Assembly: GCA_023390155.1 (NCBI GenBank)
Contig: JAEWDJ010000309.1
Span: 1-11,959 of the forward strand
DNA from: Actinomycetes bacterium
GTDB lineage: Bacteria > Actinomycetota > Actinomycetes > Actinomycetales > Microbacteriaceae
DNA: 11,959 bases
Direction: 5' to 3'
In this document: one piece after another, positions 1 to 6,932 of the stretch
Layout: every line of letters starts with the position of its first letter
Numbering within the stretch: position 1 is the stretch's first letter
Program-made: the position numbers and the translations under genes
Notes under the pieces: model-generated
The model's input: only the letters and a program-made list of their open reading frames with translations
What the model was told of the DNA's origin: nothing
Database searches by the model: none

Positions 1-2
1 GC

Positions 3-53
3 CTCGCAGCGCTCGGCCGCCCGGTGCTCTGGCTGGACACACCGCCGGAGTGA
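3..53 (+). CDS. Possible C-terminal tail of an upstream gene (partial)
   Basis: One frame enters from the left edge and stops at TGA (51-53), giving a 16-residue tail ending LWLDTPPE. Nothing in it identifies a family. It is proposed because a hairpin-like repeat and then the csrA promoter follow, as expected after a gene end. FliW or another flagellar gene often neighbours csrA in Gram-positives, but these residues do not show that. The other two forward frames stay open at the edge as well, so the frame choice is uncertain. Confidence 0.35.
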   Translation, partial: LAALGRPVLWLDTPPE

Positions 54-69
54 TCGTGAGCCGCGCATC

Positions 70-102
70 GCGGGCGGTGCAGCCGGCACGATCCTCGCCC
101 GC
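70..102 (+). terminator. Candidate hairpin between the upstream gene and csrA
   Basis: GCGGGCG (70-76) pairs perfectly with CGCCCGC (96-102), and directly inside it GTGC (77-80) pairs with GCAC (86-89) around AGCCG, leaving a 6-base bulge on the right. It lies 17 bases after the possible stop at 51-53 and ends 16 bases before the csrA -10 box. That position suits a terminator of the upstream gene. No T-run follows; C-rich sequence does. It could instead be chance pairing in GC-rich DNA. Confidence 0.35.
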
Positions 103-118
103 CCCCACCCCCGACGGC

Positions 119-124
119 TAGGCT
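119..124 (+). promoter_or_regulatory. csrA -10 box for a leaderless transcript
   Basis: TAGGCT fits the actinobacterial TANNNT -10 consensus and is followed by six bases (GAAACA) and then the ATG at 131. That places the predicted +1 at the A of the start codon. No Shine-Dalgarno sequence precedes the ATG, in agreement with leaderless translation. No good -35 is visible 17-18 bases upstream, which is common for this promoter class. Confidence 0.6.
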
Positions 125-130
125 GAAACA

Positions 131-367
131 ATGCTGGTATTGACGCGCAAGCCGGGTGAGCGGGTACTCATCGGCGACGACATCGTCGTGACGATCCTCG
201 ACGCGCGCGGCGACGGCATCCGCATCGGGATCGACGCCCCCCGCGGCATCCGCATCCAGCGCGACGAGGTCGTCAAGGCCGTCACCGAGGCCAACCAGGA
301 GGCCACCGAGAGCGCCGCGGGCGCGGAGGACCCGGAGGGGTTGATCAAGAAGTCGCTGGGGCTCTGA
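131..367 (+). CDS. csrA: Carbon storage regulator CsrA
   Basis: This 78-aa protein is a CsrA/RsmA-family RNA-binding translational regulator. The family forms a domain-swapped beta dimer that binds GGA motifs in mRNA leaders; in Gram-positives it is usually tied to flagellin control and antagonised by FliW. The start MLVLTRKPGERVLIGDD is textbook CsrA, with L4 and R6 of the first strand. The RNA-contacting Arg of the last strand is present as R44 (in IRIQRDEV). The conserved core ends near residue 50. The last ~28 residues form a Glu/Ala-rich tail longer than that of the ~60-aa enterobacterial proteins; this resembles longer Gram-positive versions. The start is fixed by the conserved N-terminus and the TANNNT box just upstream. 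No flagellar gene lies in the window. The gene is convergent with the SDR gene, 48 bases apart. Confidence 0.95.
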   Translation: MLVLTRKPGERVLIGDDIVVTILDARGDGIRIGIDAPRGIRIQRDEVVKAVTEANQEATESAAGAEDPEGLIKKSLGL

Positions 368-415
368 GGGCGGCCGAGGCGCGCGGCGGGCTGACGGTCG
401 CGGAGTCGGGCCGGG

Positions 416-1357
416 TCACTGGGTGGGGAGCGGCGCCTCGGTGAGAGCTCGGGTCAGATCCCAGATGCGGCGGCCGTCGTCCGGGTCGGCCAGGCTGCGG
501 AACATGTCCTGCTCCGCGGGGCGTCCGGCCAGGTGACCGATTCCGCGGGGGGCGAAGAGCTTTCCGCCGTGTTCTCCGGGGATCGTGGCGGCGACGAGCG
601 CCGATTCGCCGGCGGTCTCGACGCTGCCGAGGGCGCCGAGCCGGGAAAGGGCGGCGATGAGACGCCGGGCGGGGACCGGGCGATCGCGGCCGATCTCGGG
701 GCGGGCGGCGAGGAGGTTGGTGGGGGCGACGCCCGGATGCGAGAGGGTCGCGGTGATGCCCCAGTCGCCGGCTTTACTGCGCCGGTCCAGTTCGAGGCCG
801 AAGAGGCCGTAAGCGATCTTGGAGTGGGAGTATGCGCCCATCCCGTCGTACGAGCGCTCCCAGTTGGGGTCCGCCCAGTTCACCGTGCCGCGGTTGGCGG
901 CGATGCTGAGTTGCAGGGTCACCCGGCCGTGCCCGGCTCTCAGCAGGGGGAGGAGATGGCCGATGAGGGCGGCATGGCCGAGATGGTTGGTGCCGAACTG
1001 CATCTCGAAGCCGTCGACCGTGGTCAGCCGCGTCGGCGGCGTCATCACACCGGCGTTGCCGATGAAGATGTCGATGGGTTCTCCGTCCGCGTTCAGGGCG
1101 GCTCCGAGCTCCGCGACGGACTCCAGGGACGAGAGGTCCAGTGAGCGGAGCGACACCGTGGCGTGCGGTGTCCGGGCGCGGATGCGCGCGAGTGCTGCTT
1201 CGCCCTTCTCCCGGTTGCGAACGGGAAGGACGAGGTCGGCCCCCGCGGCGGCAAGTCGAGCGGCGATGGCCAACCCCATCCCGTCGCTGCCGCCGGTGAG
1301 GAGGACGCGCTTCGAGTGGAGATCGGGGACGGAGAAGTTCTCGGGGCGTCCGGTCAT
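416..1357 (-). CDS. SDR-family NAD(P)-dependent oxidoreductase (retinol dehydrogenase-like)
   Basis: This 313-aa protein has a classical short-chain dehydrogenase fold. Seen: the Rossmann dinucleotide motif TGGSDGMG (21-28), NAGV (101-104), NHLG (124-127), a probable catalytic Ser151 in TLQLS, and YSHSK with catalytic Y176 and K180. R47-N48 after the second strand suggest NADP(H) preference, which is inference. At 313 residues it is longer than 250-aa minimal SDRs and matches the retinol-dehydrogenase/protochlorophyllide-reductase-like group often called only 'oxidoreductase'. The substrate cannot be read from sequence; a carbonyl or alcohol in the cytosol is likely. The ATG is preceded by AAGGGA (reverse strand, 1367-1372) at 9 bases. 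It is divergent from the XRE/MmyB regulator at 1516, a common arrangement for a regulator and its target, so repression or activation by that protein is likely. Confidence 0.9.
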   Translation of the reverse strand: MTGRPENFSVPDLHSKRVLLTGGSDGMGLAIAARLAAAGADLVLPVRNREKGEAALARIRARTPHATVSLRSLDLSSLESVAELGAALNADGEPIDIFIGNAGVMTPPTRLTTVDGFEMQFGTNHLGHAALIGHLLPLLRAGHGRVTLQLSIAANRGTVNWADPNWERSYDGMGAYSHSKIAYGLFGLELDRRSKAGDWGITATLSHPGVAPTNLLAARPEIGRDRPVPARRLIAALSRLGALGSVETAGESALVAATIPGEHGGKLFAPRGIGHLAGRPAEQDMFRSLADPDDGRRIWDLTRALTEAPLPTQ

Positions 1358-1379
1358 GGTGCTGAGTCCCTTCGTCGTG

Positions 1380-1402
1380 GCTCCTCCGTCTGCGGAGTGA
1401 GC
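1380..1402. promoter_or_regulatory. Imperfect inverted repeat near the SDR start
   Basis: GCTC-CTCCG (1380-1388) pairs with CGGAG-T-GAGC (1393-1402), nine pairs with one bulged T and a TCTG centre. It lies 23-45 bases upstream of the SDR start, so it is either in the mRNA leader or at the promoter. It may be a second operator or a leader hairpin. No other evidence supports a function. Confidence 0.35.
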
Positions 1403-1439
1403 GTGCCTGCGTTCAGGATCGCTCGCGGCCGTCGGTGCC

Positions 1440-1464
1440 AGCCACGGCCTGACGATCCGTGGCT
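1440..1464. promoter_or_regulatory. Operator-like perfect inverted repeat in the SDR/XRE divergent gap
   Basis: AGCCACGG (1440-1447) and CCGTGGCT (1457-1464) are perfect 8-bp arms around a 9-base spacer, giving 17-bp centre-to-centre spacing. The repeat sits 51 bases before the XRE start and 82 bases before the SDR start. That is a suitable place for a dimeric helix-turn-helix regulator to control both promoters. Binding by the adjacent XRE protein is inference; the symmetry is directly seen. Confidence 0.6.
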
Positions 1465-1515
1465 ACGGATGCGGAGGCGCGATAGAACAGGAGATGACGA
1501 GACGAGGAGGCGGAG

Positions 1516-2355
1516 ATGGGCATCGATCGGGTCGGCCTCGCAGAGTTCCTGCGCCGGCGCCGTGCGGTGCTTCAGCCGGAAGACGTCGGCCTTCCGCGCG
1601 GGCAGCGCCGGCGCACCAGCGGACTTCGCCGGGAGGAGGTGGCGGCGCTGTGCCACATGTCGGCCGACTACTACGCCCGGCTCGAGCGCGGCCGCGGCCC
1701 GCACCCGTCCGAACAGATGACGGCTTCGATCGCCCAGGGACTGCACCTCAGCCTGATCGAGCGCGACCACCTGTTCCGCCTGGCCGGGCACCTGCCGCCT
1801 GCCCGAGGGGTTTCGAACGAGCGGCACATCGCACCCGGCCTGCTCCGCGTCCTCGATCGCCTCGATGACACTCCGGCAGAGATCATCACAGAGCTGGGCG
1901 AGACGCTGCGCCAGACACGGATGGGTGTCGCCCTCACGGGCGACCTCACGAACCTGACCGGCCCGTCTCGAAGTCTCGGCTACCGCTGGTTCACCGATCC
2001 GGCCACGCGCGCCCGATACGTCGCCGAAGACCACGACCACCTGTCACGGGTGTTCGCGTCGGGTCTGCGCGAACTGGTCGCGAAGCGAGGGTCCCGATCG
2101 CAGGCGGGATGCCTCGCGGAACGGCTGCTCGCGGAGAGCGAGCTGTTCCGCGAGTACTGGGCACGGCGCGAGGTGGGTGTGCGTCCCGGGCGGGGGAAGC
2201 GCTTCGTCCACCCCGAGGTCGGACGGATCGAGCTCGAATGCCAGACGCTCCTGGATCCGGATGGGTCCCATGCCCTCCTCGTCTACACGGCGGTGCCCGG
2301 CAGCGAGAGCTCTGAGAAGCTCCAGCTCCTCTCCGTCCTGGCCGGTGCGCTGTGA
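1516..2355 (+). CDS. XRE-family regulator with MmyB-like ligand-binding domain
   Basis: This 279-aa protein is a one-component DNA-binding regulator. Residues ~8-90 are the Cro/C1-type helix-turn-helix, with the subfamily signature RTSGLRREEVAAL followed by DYYARLERGRG (33-61). Residues ~105-270 match the MmyB-like ligand-binding domain, which has a PAS-like fold. Recognisable parts are the YRWFTDPATR segment and a late LECQTLLDPDGSHALLVYTAVPGS-type stretch. The ligand is unknown in nearly all such proteins; a small hydrophobic molecule is usual speculation. AGGAGG (1505-1510), 5 bases before the ATG, fixes the start. These regulators are very often divergent to an SDR or other oxidoreductase gene, as here. 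The gene is convergent with the first AraC gene, 58 bases apart. Confidence 0.92.
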   Translation: MGIDRVGLAEFLRRRRAVLQPEDVGLPRGQRRRTSGLRREEVAALCHMSADYYARLERGRGPHPSEQMTASIAQGLHLSLIERDHLFRLAGHLPPARGVSNERHIAPGLLRVLDRLDDTPAEIITELGETLRQTRMGVALTGDLTNLTGPSRSLGYRWFTDPATRARYVAEDHDHLSRVFASGLRELVAKRGSRSQAGCLAERLLAESELFREYWARREVGVRPGRGKRFVHPEVGRIELECQTLLDPDGSHALLVYTAVPGSESSEKLQLLSVLAGAL

Positions 2356-2413
2356 CGACGCGGAGCGCGCGACCGGCCGGTTCGGTGGCCGTGGATGTGG
2401 AATGGCGTCGGCC

Positions 2414-3346
2414 TCAGCGGTCGAGGACGTGCTTCGGGTTGACGCCGTATGCGGCGCGGAAGCACGCCGCGAACCGGCTGGGCGAGGAGAAACCCCACCG
2501 CAGCGCGATGTCGCGAACGGTGTCCCCGCGGGTGGGGTCGCCGGCCTGCAGGTCCTGGTAGGCGGCGGCCAGGCGGGCCCGGCGCAGGGCCTGCGCCGGT
2601 GACGCGGCGTGCGGGTGGTGTGCCAGGAACGCTTCCGCGAGCTCCGGAAGGGAGGCTCCGGCGGCGCGCGCGGCGTCATCGATCGTGATGGGGAGGGAGG
2701 CGAACTGGTTCAGGAACTCGGCGCCCGCGCGGTAGACGCGGAGCCGGCGCTCGGCCGAGAGGCGCCGCTCGTGCCGGTCGCCCACGAGGCGGAAGGACTC
2801 GAGCGTGGCGACCCTGAGCAGGCGTTTCGCCGAGGCGCGGACGAGTTCGTTGTCGAACAGGCCGGCGTCGATGGCGCCCTGGACGAGCTCGAGCGATGCG
2901 AGCCATCGCGCGCCGGCCAGGGGGGTCACCGGTTCCGCGCCCTCGAAGGCGACGATCAGATCGTCATCGCCGTAGACGAGACGTGCCGTCCGCTGCAGCG
3001 AGTCGGGGTCGAAGGCGGCCAGCTGGGTGCCCTGATCGCTGCGGGCCAGGTAGGGGATGCCGGCGCGGAAGAGAGCCGGCGCGGCGGCGAGGTCGCCGTC
3101 GCCGTCCGGGCTGCGCCACGGGCTCGGGGCCGAGGCGCTCACGACCACCACCCAGTCCATCTCGACGGTGGAGCCGATGACGCCCTCCCACCGCGACGAC
3201 GCGACAAGGATGTCCTCGTCGGTCGCGAGGCGTTGCGAGAAGCCCCCGAAGCCGCGGTCGAGGGCGACCCGCCCGTACACCTCGGCGAGCCACTGCTCGC
3301 TGACAGCTGCGTCGGGCGAACAGAACGTCGTCCTCGAGTACGTCAT
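2414..3346 (-). CDS. AraC-family transcriptional regulator (first of a divergent pair)
   Basis: This 310-aa protein has a C-terminal AraC/XylS DNA-binding domain with two helix-turn-helix units. The first is near 221-242 (TIDDAARAAGASLPELAEAF). The second is at 276-305 (TVRDIALRWGFSSPSRFAACF, then RAAYG), including the conserved GF-S-x-x-RF core. Residues 1-200 are a sensor-like region that I cannot assign to a named domain. GGAG (reverse strand, 3353-3356) lies 6 bases before the ATG and an in-frame TGA just upstream bounds the start. It is divergent from another 310-aa AraC protein at 3558 with matching domain layout and similar C-termini, so the two are probably paralogues. The target is unknown; no metabolic gene is directly attached. 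Confidence 0.9.
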   Translation of the reverse strand: MTYSRTTFCSPDAAVSEQWLAEVYGRVALDRGFGGFSQRLATDEDILVASSRWEGVIGSTVEMDWVVVVSASAPSPWRSPDGDGDLAAAPALFRAGIPYLARSDQGTQLAAFDPDSLQRTARLVYGDDDLIVAFEGAEPVTPLAGARWLASLELVQGAIDAGLFDNELVRASAKRLLRVATLESFRLVGDRHERRLSAERRLRVYRAGAEFLNQFASLPITIDDAARAAGASLPELAEAFLAHHPHAASPAQALRRARLAAAYQDLQAGDPTRGDTVRDIALRWGFSSPSRFAACFRAAYGVNPKHVLDR

Positions 3347-3381
3347 CGGTCACTCCATCGCGGGGGTCGCCACCACCCCGC

Positions 3382-3413
3382 CTCGCCGGCGAGCATACGC
3401 CGCCACGGCGGCG
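3382..3413. promoter_or_regulatory. Two adjacent GC palindromes between the divergent AraC genes
   Basis: CTCGCCGGCGAG (3382-3393) is a perfect 12-bp palindrome. Four bases later CGCCGCC-AC-GGCGGCG (3398-3413) is a 16-bp repeat with perfect 7-bp arms. Both lie 36-67 bases upstream of the 3346 start, inside the 211-base shared gap, where operators are expected. AraC proteins normally bind direct rather than inverted repeats, so another regulator or chance in GC-rich DNA are alternatives. The remainder of the gap (3414-3540) shows no convincing promoter. Confidence 0.35.
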
Positions 3414-3557
3414 ACGGGCAGATCAGGGCGGTGCGTCTGGGACGGCTCCGGCCGCGCACGCGTTCCGGGCCGGGCGATTGCATTGTGCGCGAGGCTGGTC
3501 GGGTCCAAGCTGGGGGCAGGACGAGAGATGGGTGATCGCTCGTGCTTGGAGGACACG

Positions 3558-4490
3558 ATGGTCCACGAGGTGAGCCTGCGCGCCACAGGCGCCGAGGAAG
3601 CCGAGGTGCTGTTCGCGCGGTACTTCCCGGGGATCGTCATGAACGCTCCCGGAGAGACGCCCTTCGAGGTCCAGCTCGACGTCTTCGCCGGTGAGGACGA
3701 CCTGGTGTTGTCCGAACACACGATCCAGGGGCCGATGACCGTGCAGGTCGACGTCACGGACGGCTTCACGATCGCCCTTTCCGAGGTCGAGGGCGTGCTC
3801 GCTTCGGGTCGAGAGACCATCGACGTCTCACAACCGTGGGTCGTGCCCGACGGCCAGAGCGCCGACACGGTGTTCACCCACACCCGCATGCTGACGATCA
3901 CGGAGGACGCCGTCGCCCGCGTCCTCCACACGATGCCCGGCGGCCCCGCCTCCGGACGATTCCGCTTCGTCGGCCTCTCTCCTCTCAGCGCCGCGCACGG
4001 ACTCCTCTGGCGCTCGGTTCTCGCGACCGTGCAACCGGCGATGGCCTCCGGCGCGATCGACAGTCCCCTCCTGTCCCGGAGTCTCACCGACTTCGTGGTG
4101 GCCTCGGCGCTGGTCTGCTTCCCACACAACTGGGAGGAGCCCCCGCAGGGCCCAGCGCGGACACCGACCGCCGCCCTCCGCCGGGCGAAGACGTTCATCG
4201 ACGAACACGCCAGCGCGCCGATCACCCTCACCGACATCGCCGACGAGGCCAGACTGTCGGCGCGCCACCTGCAGGGGGAGTTCCGCCGCTACTACGACAC
4301 CACGCCGATGGCGTACCTCCGCCGGGTGCGGCTCGACCTCGCGAGAGACGCTCTGGTCCACGCCGATCCCGCCGACGGCGACAGCGTCGCGCGCATCGCC
4401 CGCGCCTCAGGGTTCAGCCACCCCGGACGATTCGCGGCCGCCTATCACGAGGCGTTCGGCGAGTACCCGTTGCAGACGCTGCTCCGCTAG
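3558..4490 (+). CDS. AraC-family transcriptional regulator (second of a divergent pair)
   Basis: From the ATG at 3558 this is a 310-aa protein. The C-terminal AraC DNA-binding domain spans ~205-310. Its first helix-turn-helix is at 222-243 (ITLTDIADEARLSARHLQGEF), followed by the family linker TPMAYLRRVRLD (249-260). The second is at 276-300 with GFSHPGRFAAAYHEAFGEYP. Residues ~1-190 form a sensory domain of the type seen in AraC proteins with an AraC-binding-like half, but the ligand is unknown. GGAGG (3548-3552), 5 bases before the ATG, favours 3558. The frame stays open far upstream, and an ATG at 3528 would add 10 residues with a poorer ribosome site. The C-terminus resembles the divergent 2414-3346 protein, e.g. 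PIT-x-x-D-x-A and S-x-x-RFAA. It is convergent with the DUF1737 gene. Confidence 0.9.
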   Translation: MVHEVSLRATGAEEAEVLFARYFPGIVMNAPGETPFEVQLDVFAGEDDLVLSEHTIQGPMTVQVDVTDGFTIALSEVEGVLASGRETIDVSQPWVVPDGQSADTVFTHTRMLTITEDAVARVLHTMPGGPASGRFRFVGLSPLSAAHGLLWRSVLATVQPAMASGAIDSPLLSRSLTDFVVASALVCFPHNWEEPPQGPARTPTAALRRAKTFIDEHASAPITLTDIADEARLSARHLQGEFRRYYDTTPMAYLRRVRLDLARDALVHADPADGDSVARIARASGFSHPGRFAAAYHEAFGEYPLQTLLR

Positions 4491-4541
4491 TGCGAGACCG
4501 CCCGATTCCCGCGAGGCCGAAACCTCTTCCGAGTCCGATCC

Positions 4542-4784
4542 TCACGACTTCGCCGGCGTCGGTGCATCCTTCCGCCAGATCACGGCCTGAGCGACGTAAC
4601 CGGTCGTCCCGGTCCAGGTGAGCGCGGGGTCGCCGTGCAGTTCGTAGCCCAGTGCGAGCGCCTCGCTGACGCGCTCGCAGAATGCCGCGTCGTCCACACC
4701 GGTCAGCAGCCGGTACACGGGGAGGTTCTGGGAAGCGACCATGGCGTCATCGTGCCACAGTCCGGCGGACGCGCCGGACGTCAC
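4542..4784 (-). CDS. DUF1737 domain-containing small protein
   Basis: Up to 80 aa. Residues ~20-70 (LPVYRLLTGVDDAAFCERV through YVAQAVIW) match the DUF1737 family: small cytosolic proteins of unknown function, often single-domain. The longest form starts at a GTG (4784-4782) that overlaps the stop of the reductase gene by four bases (GTGA), which suggests translational coupling. No ribosome site is seen for it. An ATG at 4742 would give a 66-aa protein, MVASQNLPVYRLL onward, which keeps the whole domain and looks more like family N-termini. I cannot decide between them. It is the last gene of the MFS-reductase-DUF1737 run. No function should be inferred beyond co-expression with the reductase. 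Confidence 0.8.
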   Translation of the reverse strand: MTSGASAGLWHDDAMVASQNLPVYRLLTGVDDAAFCERVSEALALGYELHGDPALTWTGTTGYVAQAVIWRKDAPTPAKS

Positions 4785-5377
4785 GCGTACTGCGGGCGAC
4801 CGCCGACGCCGTAGGTCAGCGCGATGATCCCGCTGGGGAAGACCCGCGTGTCCCGGAGGTCCAGCGCGAAGTCGCGGCCCTCTCGGGGGAGGAACGACTC
4901 GCCCTCGCCCACGATGACCGGGAACTGGATGAGATTCAGCTCGTCCACCAGCTCGTTCTCGAGAAGCGTGCGCGCGAGAGCGACGCTTCCGACGACGAGG
5001 AGCTCGCCGTCGGAGGCCTCCTTCAGCTCGCGGATTCGCGCTGCCAGGTCTCCCGAGAGCACGGTCGTGTGCTCCCAGGCCGGAGTGGTGAGGGTCTCGG
5101 ACACGACGTACTTCGGCTTCGAGCTGATCGCCTCGCCGAAACCGCCGTCGTCGCTGCGCGCGCCCCAGTACGTCTCGAACAGGCCGAACGTCTTGCGGCC
5201 CAGCAGGAAGGCGTCCGGCCGTCGCCAGGTCTCGAGGATGTAGGCCGCGGCTTCGGCGTCACCGACACCGATCGCCCAGCCTCCGCGGGTGAAGCCGGGA
5301 TCCAGCTCGTCGCTGTTGCCGCCGTTCGCTTGGGCGACTCCGTCCACGGTGACCTGCAGGCTGACGGTGAGTTTCAT
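4781..5377 (-). CDS. Dihydrofolate reductase-fold protein (RibD C-terminal-like)
   Basis: This 198-aa protein belongs to the RibD_C/DHFR-like family, which uses NADPH to reduce pterin-like or other cytosolic substrates. Most members of this type (YyaP/YwjB-like) have no known substrate and are not the essential FolA. Seen: N-terminal MKLTVSLQVTVDGVAQ, the FLLGRKTFGLFETYW segment (57-71), the NADPH-binding stretch GELLVVGSVALARTLLENEL (124-143) and PVIVGEGESF (153-162). Length matches the family. AAGGGA (reverse strand, 5384-5389) at 6 bases supports the ATG. It lies 29 bases after the end of the MFS gene and overlaps the DUF1737 gene by four bases, so it is probably in one operon under HxlR control. 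A role in drug modification is possible but unproven. Confidence 0.9.
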   Translation of the reverse strand: MKLTVSLQVTVDGVAQANGGNSDELDPGFTRGGWAIGVGDAEAAAYILETWRRPDAFLLGRKTFGLFETYWGARSDDGGFGEAISSKPKYVVSETLTTPAWEHTTVLSGDLAARIRELKEASDGELLVVGSVALARTLLENELVDELNLIQFPVIVGEGESFLPREGRDFALDLRDTRVFPSGIIALTYGVGGRPQYA

Positions 5378-5406
5378 GACGGTTCCCTTCGTTCGTATCC
5401 GTGCGT

Positions 5407-6900
5407 TCAGTGTGCCGACTCGACCGGAGCGACGGGCTTCCGGACGAACAGTGCCAGGACGACCACCGCTAGCGACAGGATGCCACCGGCCACAAAGGCG
5501 AGGTGAGCTCCCGCGGCGGCCGCGGCGGCCGACGGGAGATCGGGTCCGCGGCGCCGGTCGAGGCGACGCCGGTCGCGTACAGGGCGATGAAGATCGCGGT
5601 GCCGGCCGCGCCGGCGACCTGCTGCAGGGTGGCGATCGTGGCGCTGCCGTGCGAGTAGAAGTGCGCGGGGAGGGAGCCGAGGGAGGCGCTGAAGGCCGGT
5701 GTGAAGAGGAAGGCGAGCGACAGCATCAGCAGGACATGCGCGGCGAGCAGCACCACCCAGGACGAACCCTCGCCGAGGCCGAGCGCCATCGTCCAGAGGG
5801 CGACCGTCAGGCTGAGGGAGCCGGGGATGACCAGCGGGCGCGGGCCGAAGCGGTCGAACAGGCGCCCGACGGTCGGCCCGGCGAGCCCCATCAGCAGCCC
5901 GCCCGGAAGGAGGATCGCGCCGACCCACAGCGGATCGAGCCCGAGCGTGTAGCGCGCGAACTGCGGCAGCACGATGAACGCGCCGAACAGCGCGACCATC
6001 GCCATCGTCATCATCGCCACCGAGATCGTGAAATCGCGCGAGAGGAAGGTGCGCAGGTCGAGCAGCGCCGAATCCGTGCGCTGCAGGACGAGCTGGCGCC
6101 AGGCGAAGAAGCCGAGCGTCACGAGCCCGACGGCCACGGGGATCCAGGGCTGGACGGCCGCCTCGCCGACCGCGGCGGCGCCGATCTGGCTGAGCCCGAA
6201 GACGAGCGCGGAGAAGGCCAGTGCGGAGAGGACGACGGACAGCGTGTCCAGCGGCACGTTCCGGGTCTCCGACACGTCGGGCACCCGGCGCACGCCGACC
6301 AGGAGCATAGCGATGCCGATCGGCAGCATCACCCAGAACAGCCCCTGCCAGGGCAGCACCTGGATGAGCGCTCCGGAGACGATGGGCCCGACCGCGGGCG
6401 CCACCGACATGACGATGGAGACCCGCCCCATCACCCGTCCGCGCTCCTCGACGGCGACGATGGTCATCACCGTCGTCATCATGAGCGGCATCATGATCGC
6501 GGTGCCGACGGCCTGGACGACGCGTCCGAGGACCAGCACCTCGAACACCGGGGAGAGCGCCGCGATGAGCGTGCCCAGGACGAAGCTCGACATCGCGACC
6601 GAGAACACCGTGCGCGTGCGCAGGCGCTGCATCAGCCAGCCGGTGATCGGGATGACGACCGCCATCGTGAGCGAACGCCGTCGTCAGCCACTGGCCTTTG
6701 GTCGCGTCGATGTGCAGGGACTCCTGGATGCGCGGCAGCGCGACCGCCATCATCGTCTCGTTGAGGAACACGACGAACACGGCTGCGAGCAGGAGCCGCA
6801 GGGCGGTGCGGTTGCGACGCGCCAGGCCGGGCGCCGGCGGGGTTGCCGGCGCCGCCGGGATCGCCGGGGACGGGGTGGATGCTGCGAGGGTGTCGGCCAT
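5407..6900 (-). pseudogene. DHA2-family MFS exporter gene with two compensating frameshifts
   Basis: The gene encodes a ~498-aa, 14-helix DHA2 (EmrB/QacA-like) proton-driven drug exporter of the inner membrane, but in two frames. Codons 1-76 (through FLNETMMAVALPRIQ and GQWLTTAF) are in the frame of the ATG at 6900. The family's next residues, LTMAVVIPITGWLMQRL, are one frame over, beginning CTC at 6671. That frame stays convincing down to ATGVASTGAADP. Then, at about 5541-5544 (CCC on the reverse strand), the first frame resumes with AAGAHLAFVAGGILSLAVVVLALFVRKP and stops at 5407. The pattern fits loss of 2 bases near 6672 and of 1 base in a C-run near 5543. Because GC-rich DNA keeps the first frame open, a naive call gives an intact 497-aa ORF whose middle is an Arg/His/Ala-rich artefact. 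AAGGAG (6907-6912) precedes the ATG. It is either a decayed gene or carries assembly errors. Confidence 0.82.
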
Positions 6901-6932
6901 GTCGTGCTCCTTCGTCGGAGTCGCTGCAAAAA

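Noticed and set aside
368..415. Terminator between csrA and the SDR gene
   Set aside because: No convincing inverted repeat found in this 48-base convergent gap.
1494..1515. Earlier ATG (1494) with AGGAG just before it, upstream of the XRE gene
   Set aside because: It is out of frame with the XRE protein and its frame gives a Pro/Arg-rich shadow product.
1354..2040. 228-codon reverse open frame over the XRE gene and its promoter
   Set aside because: No recognisable motifs, and it overlaps a well-supported forward gene and the shared promoter.
2371..2391. ACCGGCCGGT palindrome / short GGCC hairpin between convergent genes as a terminator
   Set aside because: Only 5 bp of stem with an 8-base loop and no T-run; too weak in this GC content to call.
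3057..3557. Long N-terminal extension of the second AraC gene (frame open from 3057)
   Set aside because: It overlaps the divergent AraC gene on the other strand and has no ribosome site. The family-like protein and a GGAGG site begin at 3558.
6664..6680. Programmed ribosomal frameshift in the MFS gene
   Set aside because: No slippery heptamer is seen at the shift (TTC GCT CAC), and a second opposite shift 1.1 kb later would also be needed. Indels explain it better.
5289..6764. 491-codon forward open frame across the MFS/reductase region
   Set aside because: Its product is Arg/His/Glu/Asp-rich with no family features. It is the antisense shadow of the reverse-strand MFS gene in GC-rich DNA.
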